Source of the DNA: Polynucleobacter sp. UK-Kesae-W10
GTDB lineage: Bacteria; Pseudomonadota; Gammaproteobacteria; Burkholderiales; Burkholderiaceae
Assembly: GCF_018881575.1 (NCBI RefSeq)
Contig: NZ_JACVQB010000001.1
Location: 420,986-484,985, forward strand
Direction: 5' to 3'
DNA: 64,000 nt
The notes below the pieces were generated by a model. It ran no database searches. It saw only the letters and a program-made list of their open reading frames with translations, and was not told the origin of the DNA. Shown piece by piece: positions 59,909-64,000 of this stretch (position 1 is the first letter of the stretch; every line of letters starts with the position of its first letter). Position numbers and translations under genes: made by a program.

Positions 59909-60985
59909 ATGCTGACTGGCAGTATTTATGGGTGGGAGAACGGCAAGGACGATATTTTTAATCCGCTGAGCCTTCGCAACCGTGATGATTGCTTGGAGCC
60001 TATGCGATTAATGGAGGTCCTTGGGCGACAGCATGGCATCGCACTACATACTGCCGATGTCAATGAAGATCAACATGTAAAGCCCGATTTCTCTTTGTAC
60101 GTTGAATCGATTGACTTTGTACCCAGTGGCGCCCAAAAAAATTACCTCATCCTATACGAGACCCCCTTAACTGTTCCAAGAAATCTAGATCTAAGTTACT
60201 TAGCGTATTTCGATACGATCTTCACTTGGAATACAGAATATGTTGAGCATGGTCTAACGGATGCACAAGGCAAGCATCTTTCTGCAGGCCACTTTACTAA
60301 AATTTGGTACCCCAATCCTATTCCCCAGGAGTGCGGCGCTGCTTTTCAAAGCCCGACTTTTGATCGGCGACCAGATAGGGTGTGTTTAATTGGCAGCAAT
60401 CGTCATGCCAATGTATTTGATGGTCGTGAGCTGTACTCAGAGCGAGTCAAAGCCATTCGCTGGTTTGAAGCGCATGCGCCACAGGACTTCAAGCTCTATG
60501 GCAATGGTTGGAAAGTGCCGCAAAAACGTTTGGGCTCACTCGGCAAACTCCGTTACCGTCTTGAAAAGATCTTACCCTGGATCTTAGGTAAGCCAGTGTT
60601 TACAAGTTATCAAGGGCCTGCAAAAACGAAATATGAAGTTTTGAGTAAAACCCAGTTTTGCATTTGTTTTGAAAACGCACGCGATATTCCAGGCTACATC
60701 ACTGAGAAAATCTTCGATTGTTTTTTTGCAGGATGTATACCCATTTATTGGGGGGATGCCGATATTGCGCAATCTATTCCGGCAGAATGCTTTATAGACT
60801 TTCGCCAATTTGCTTCCTATGAAAAATTGCATCAATACCTATCGTCACTGACTGCGGAACAATTTGCAGCTTATCAAGCGGCAGCGCGTCAGTTCTTAAT
60901 GGGCCCCCAGTTTGCCCCATATAGCTCTCAGAACTTTGCTGCTACGGTAGTGCAGAAAATTTCTCGTGATTTTGGCTTAGCTTAG
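59909..60985 (+). CDS. Glycosyltransferase family 10 (alpha-1,3/4-fucosyltransferase-like)
   Basis: A 358-residue protein with the GT10 C-terminal signature at about 250-282: FCICFENARDIPGYITEKIF followed by FAGCIPIYWGDADI, matching the FEN...YITEK...GxxPxxxG pattern of alpha-1,3-fucosyltransferases. The N-terminal half is poorly conserved, as expected for the acceptor domain. GT10 enzymes usually use GDP-fucose. The gene is divergent from the GT11 gene with 96 bases between the starts. Confidence 0.85.
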   Translation: MLTGSIYGWENGKDDIFNPLSLRNRDDCLEPMRLMEVLGRQHGIALHTADVNEDQHVKPDFSLYVESIDFVPSGAQKNYLILYETPLTVPRNLDLSYLAYFDTIFTWNTEYVEHGLTDAQGKHLSAGHFTKIWYPNPIPQECGAAFQSPTFDRRPDRVCLIGSNRHANVFDGRELYSERVKAIRWFEAHAPQDFKLYGNGWKVPQKRLGSLGKLRYRLEKILPWILGKPVFTSYQGPAKTKYEVLSKTQFCICFENARDIPGYITEKIFDCFFAGCIPIYWGDADIAQSIPAECFIDFRQFASYEKLHQYLSSLTAEQFAAYQAAARQFLMGPQFAPYSSQNFAATVVQKISRDFGLA

Positions 60986-61022
60986 CCATTGTTTGAGCGA
61001 AAGTTCCGTGTAAGATGTCTGT

Positions 61023-61964
61023 ATGTCCTTAATTAATATACTAAAAAAGTCCAGAAAGCCAATTGCTGACTCAAGCGTTTTATTGGCGGGACCTGTTCGA
61101 AATGCCTCTGCGCAAATCGAAAATGACTTTGGCAAGCTGCTAGCAAGCTTGGATCAGTTTAAGCAAGTGCATTGCTTGGTGATCGAGAGTGACTCTAGTG
61201 ACGATACCCTCCTCAGGCTCGAGAAATTCTCTCAACAGTTTCCGAATTTTTCATATGTGAGCGTGGGGCAACTGAGTAAAACGATGCATAAGCGGACTGA
61301 TCGGATTGCGTATTGCCGAAATCTGATTATTGATGCAGTAGCTAATGATCCAAAGTATCGAGATGTTGATTACATCGCGATGGCTGATATGGACGGCATG
61401 AATGGACTTGTAACGCGTGAAAAAATTGCCCAGTGCTGGGAATTGAAAGAGCCTTGGGATGTGGTGACTGCCAATCAACTGGGTGAGTACTACGATGTAT
61501 GGGCATTGAGTCATCCCTACTGGAATCCGATTGACTGCTGGGAGCAAAAGCGTCAATTGGAAAACATCTTGGGCGATAAGACGGCGCAAAATATTGCTGT
61601 AGGTTGCAAGCAAGCAGCCATTGATCCCCGCGCAGATTTGATCGAGGTGGATTCTGCTTTTGGCGGCCTTGGAATCTATGCCCGCGAAGCTTTTTTAGCC
61701 GGTAGGTATGCAGGCACCGATGATCAGGCTGGCGGTATTGATGTGGCCGACCATATTCCATTTCATCGAGACCTACGTCAAAAGGGCTACCGTATTTTTA
61801 TTAACCCAGCGTTGATTAATTGCGATAAAACTCCTGGCGGCACTGTGGAAGAGGCGCCACTGCCTAAGCCTAGGGGTGCGCTAAAATTAGTACAAAAATT
61901 TGGAATCTTTTTATTCGGTAAAAAGCGCTTCAATAAATATCTTCAATTAATGCAAACGCCCTAA
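61023..61964 (+). CDS. Putative glycosyltransferase, CAP59/GT69-like
   Basis: A 313-residue GT-A-like protein. It contains [32 protein letters not shown] and [15 protein letters not shown], with a DxD motif. The combination of an R-x-x-R-I-A-x-x-R-N element before the D-x-D resembles the CAP59/CMT1 (GT69) mannosyltransferase group known from fungi and some bacteria. The resemblance is from memory of motifs, so the family is uncertain. It follows the GT10 gene by 37 bases and precedes rmlB by 31. Confidence 0.55.
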   Translation: MSLINILKKSRKPIADSSVLLAGPVRNASAQIENDFGKLLASLDQFKQVHCLVIESDSSDDTLLRLEKFSQQFPNFSYVSVGQLSKTMHKRTDRIAYCRNLIIDAVANDPKYRDVDYIAMADMDGMNGLVTREKIAQCWELKEPWDVVTANQLGEYYDVWALSHPYWNPIDCWEQKRQLENILGDKTAQNIAVGCKQAAIDPRADLIEVDSAFGGLGIYAREAFLAGRYAGTDDQAGGIDVADHIPFHRDLRQKGYRIFINPALINCDKTPGGTVEEAPLPKPRGALKLVQKFGIFLFGKKRFNKYLQLMQTP

Positions 61965-61995
61965 TTACTTGGGTGTAATAGAAAACGATAGAACA

Positions 61996-63057
61996 ATGAT
62001 CTTGGTAACTGGTGGCGCAGGCTTTATTGGAGCCAATTTTGTATTAAATTGGCTCGCCGACTCTGGCGCAGAAGGGATTGTGAATATCGATAAGTTGACC
62101 TATGCAGGCAACTTAGCCAATCTACAAACATTACAAAATGACGCTAGGCATATTTTTGTGCATGGCGATATTGGTGACAAGGCGCTGATTGCAAAAATAT
62201 TGGTTGAATACCGTCCGCGTGCCATTGTGAACTTTGCAGCGGAGAGTCACGTAGACCGCTCGATTCATGGTCCGGCAGAGTTTATTCAAACCAATATTGT
62301 GGGCACCTTTAATTTATTGGAATGTGCTCGTGAGTACTGGGGTGCTTTGCAGGGCGGTGATAAAGAGCGGTTTCGCTTTCATCATGTCTCTACTGATGAG
62401 GTCTACGGCTCACTGTCTTTAGCGGATCCCGCGTTTACGGAAACCAATCCCTATGAGCCCAATAGTCCTTATTCGGCGTCTAAGGCAGCTTCAGACCATT
62501 TGGTCCGCGCTTGGTTTCACACTTATGGGTTCCCGGTAGTCACCACCAATTGCTCTAACAATTATGGTCCTTACCATTTCCCGGAAAAGTTGATTCCATT
62601 GGTGATTTTGAATGCACTCAATGGCAAGCCATTACCAGTCTATGGCGATGGTCAACAGATTCGGGATTGGTTATATGTTGGCGATCATTGCTCGGCCATT
62701 CGTGAAGTATTGGATAAGGGGCGCCTCGGCGAGACATACAACATTGGCGGTTGGAATGAAAAAGCAAATCTGGATGTCGTGAAAACGATTTGCGGTATTT
62801 TGGATGAGCTCAGACCGCGGGCCGATGGCAAACCATATGCAGAGCAAATTACATTTGTTACGGATCGCCCTGGTCACGATCGCCGCTATGCCATTGATGC
62901 CAGCAAAATTGAAAAAGAGTTGGGTTGGCGTCCTGCAGAAACGTTTGATACGGGTATTCGTAAGACGGTGCAGTGGTATCTCGATCAACCAGAGTGGGTT
63001 GAGGGCGTCGTCACCGGTTCTTATCGTGACTGGCTTGAAAAACAATACCGTCATTGA
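61996..63057 (+). CDS. rmlB: dTDP-glucose 4,6-dehydratase
   Basis: Second enzyme of dTDP-L-rhamnose synthesis. The 353-residue extended SDR has [12 protein letters not shown] (5-16), [20 protein letters not shown] (catalytic Asp-Glu), [10 protein letters not shown] and the substrate loop [14 protein letters not shown]. The ATG at 61996 is used over an upstream in-frame TTG. It is followed 18 bases later by rmlD, so the glycan likely contains rhamnose or a related deoxysugar. Confidence 0.95.
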   Translation: MILVTGGAGFIGANFVLNWLADSGAEGIVNIDKLTYAGNLANLQTLQNDARHIFVHGDIGDKALIAKILVEYRPRAIVNFAAESHVDRSIHGPAEFIQTNIVGTFNLLECAREYWGALQGGDKERFRFHHVSTDEVYGSLSLADPAFTETNPYEPNSPYSASKAASDHLVRAWFHTYGFPVVTTNCSNNYGPYHFPEKLIPLVILNALNGKPLPVYGDGQQIRDWLYVGDHCSAIREVLDKGRLGETYNIGGWNEKANLDVVKTICGILDELRPRADGKPYAEQITFVTDRPGHDRRYAIDASKIEKELGWRPAETFDTGIRKTVQWYLDQPEWVEGVVTGSYRDWLEKQYRH

Positions 63058-63075
63058 TTCGAGACTAATTAATCT

Positions 63076-64000
63076 ATGAATATTCTGGTCTTTGGAAAAG
63101 ATGGTCAACTTGGCCGTGCGTTTCAGGATCAGCTTCTGTGCGCACCTTTTCAGAATGGCAACACCATTACTTTTGTTGGGCGCAATGAATGTGATTTGAG
63201 TAATGCAGAGCAGCTGCGCGATATCTTAAAAGTACATTCCCCCAAGCTGATTATTAATGCTGCTGCATATACTGCCGTCGATCAGGCGGAATCTGAGGCA
63301 GACTTGGCATTAGCTATTAATGCCACCGCCCCAGAATTAATGGCCCAGTACGCTGTCGCACAAGGCGCAACTTTGCTACATTTTTCTACCGATTATGTTT
63401 TTGATGGCAGTAAGCAAGGCATCTATCAAGAGAGTGACACTTGCAATCCATTGGGTATCTACGGCAAAACGAAGGAAGCGGGGGAGCGCGCCATTACCCA
63501 AGCGTTCGCAAATAGTATGGATGCTCGTTATGCTATTTTAAGGACGAGCTGGGTCTATGGCGAAGGCGCTAACTTCATCCGCACAATTTTGCGATTAGCC
63601 AAAGAGCGTCCCACTTTGCGAGTGATTGCCGATCAATATGGTGTGCCTACTAGTGCGAATTGGTTAGCAGAGCTAGGCCTGCAATTGGTTTTGGATGGTA
63701 CCCAGTTGCGCCCCTTGACTTCAGGTATTTACAACGCAGTGCCCCGTGGTGAGACCACTTGGTATGGTCTGGCCTCTTTAGCTGTGCAGGCAGCTGTTGA
63801 TTCGGGTGCAGTGTTGCAGGTTGATCCCAATGCCATCACCCCCATCTCCGCAGCCGAATACCCTTTACCGGCCCCAAGGCCAATGAATTCCCGTTTATCG
63901 ACTCAAAAGCTGCAATTTGAGCTTGAGCGTTTGGGTCTTGTGTCAAAATTGCCCCATTGGAATACGCCATGGGATGAGCAAGTGATTGCTTACGTTAAGC
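63076..64000 (+). CDS. rmlD: dTDP-4-dehydrorhamnose reductase, cut by the right edge
   Basis: Final reduction to dTDP-L-rhamnose. The open frame runs from the ATG at 63076 to the window edge (308 codons). It begins MNILVFGKDGQLGRAF with the NADP site GKDGQLG, then INAAAYTAVDQAE, STDYVFDG, and YGKTKEAGE (catalytic Tyr-Lys). Almost the full length (about 300 residues) is inside the window. Confidence 0.95.
   Translation, partial: MNILVFGKDGQLGRAFQDQLLCAPFQNGNTITFVGRNECDLSNAEQLRDILKVHSPKLIINAAAYTAVDQAESEADLALAINATAPELMAQYAVAQGATLLHFSTDYVFDGSKQGIYQESDTCNPLGIYGKTKEAGERAITQAFANSMDARYAILRTSWVYGEGANFIRTILRLAKERPTLRVIADQYGVPTSANWLAELGLQLVLDGTQLRPLTSGIYNAVPRGETTWYGLASLAVQAAVDSGAVLQVDPNAITPISAAEYPLPAPRPMNSRLSTQKLQFELERLGLVSKLPHWNTPWDEQVIAYVK

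Overview
The window is a gene-dense, almost entirely chromosomal stretch from a betaproteobacterium of the order Burkholderiales. The gene orders ispB / rplU-rpmA-obg-proB, rppH / proS, aroQ-accB-accC-prmA, leuS-lptE-holA-proA and thiL-pgpA-pncC, the CNP1-like lipoprotein beside rppH, the barstar-type gene after maeB and the Lys/Ala-rich histone H1-like protein all fit this group. The moderate GC content, very short intergenic gaps and small proteins point most closely to Polynucleobacter or a near relative; this genus call is an inference from memory of family and gene order, not a search.

Layout. Bases 1-9.7 kb: polyprenyl diphosphate synthase (cut by the left edge), ribosomal proteins L21/L27, Obg, a short glutamate 5-kinase, RppH, ProS, Ffh, a cytochrome c assembly-type membrane protein and an AmpD amidase fused to a PP0621-like membrane/zinc-finger segment. 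9.7-15 kb: nrdA-nrdB behind two NrdR-type boxes, then a histone H1-like gene with 60-bp repeats and an apparent -1 frameshift. 15-20 kb (minus strand): aroQ-accB-accC-prmA::DUF3426-PfkB kinase, probably one operon, with a run of ten G inside its candidate promoter. 20-31.4 kb: TlpA-like thioredoxin, mpl, an SDR reductase, an RNB ribonuclease, a TonB-like protein, aroE, mtgA, pyrF, corA, and thiL-pgpA-pncC with ATGA overlaps. 31.4-39.8 kb: maeB, a barstar-family protein, rsmE, tkt, gap, fur and bamE. 39.8-55.7 kb: dapB, leuS, lptE, holA, proA, a HemJ-like protein, an RlmL-type methyltransferase, a small rubredoxin gene, hemL, apaH, phr, a DUF218 protein, algH, ruvX, pyrR and pyrB. 55.7-64 kb: a surface-polysaccharide locus with six glycosyltransferase-like genes, two of them fucosyltransferase families (GT11 and GT10), followed by rmlB and rmlD (cut by the right edge).

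Most genes are housekeeping: translation, dNTP supply, fatty-acid and amino-acid biosynthesis, cell-wall recycling (ampD, mpl, mtgA), outer-membrane assembly (bamE, lptE) and pyrimidine synthesis. The glycan locus is the accessory part. No tRNA, rRNA, CRISPR array, transposase, integrase or phage gene was found.

The points most worth a second look are: (1) the histone H1-like gene, whose reading frame ends at a slippery A AAA AAG followed at once by a stop, while 38 further codons of the same composition continue in the -1 frame; (2) the prmA-DUF3426 fusion, joined across a run of nine A where a -1 slip would stop translation two codons later; (3) the G10 tract between the -35 and -10 elements ahead of aroQ-accBC; (4) the AmpD fusion; (5) an identical 13-bp palindrome in two unrelated intergenic regions; and (6) the fucosyltransferase-containing glycan locus.
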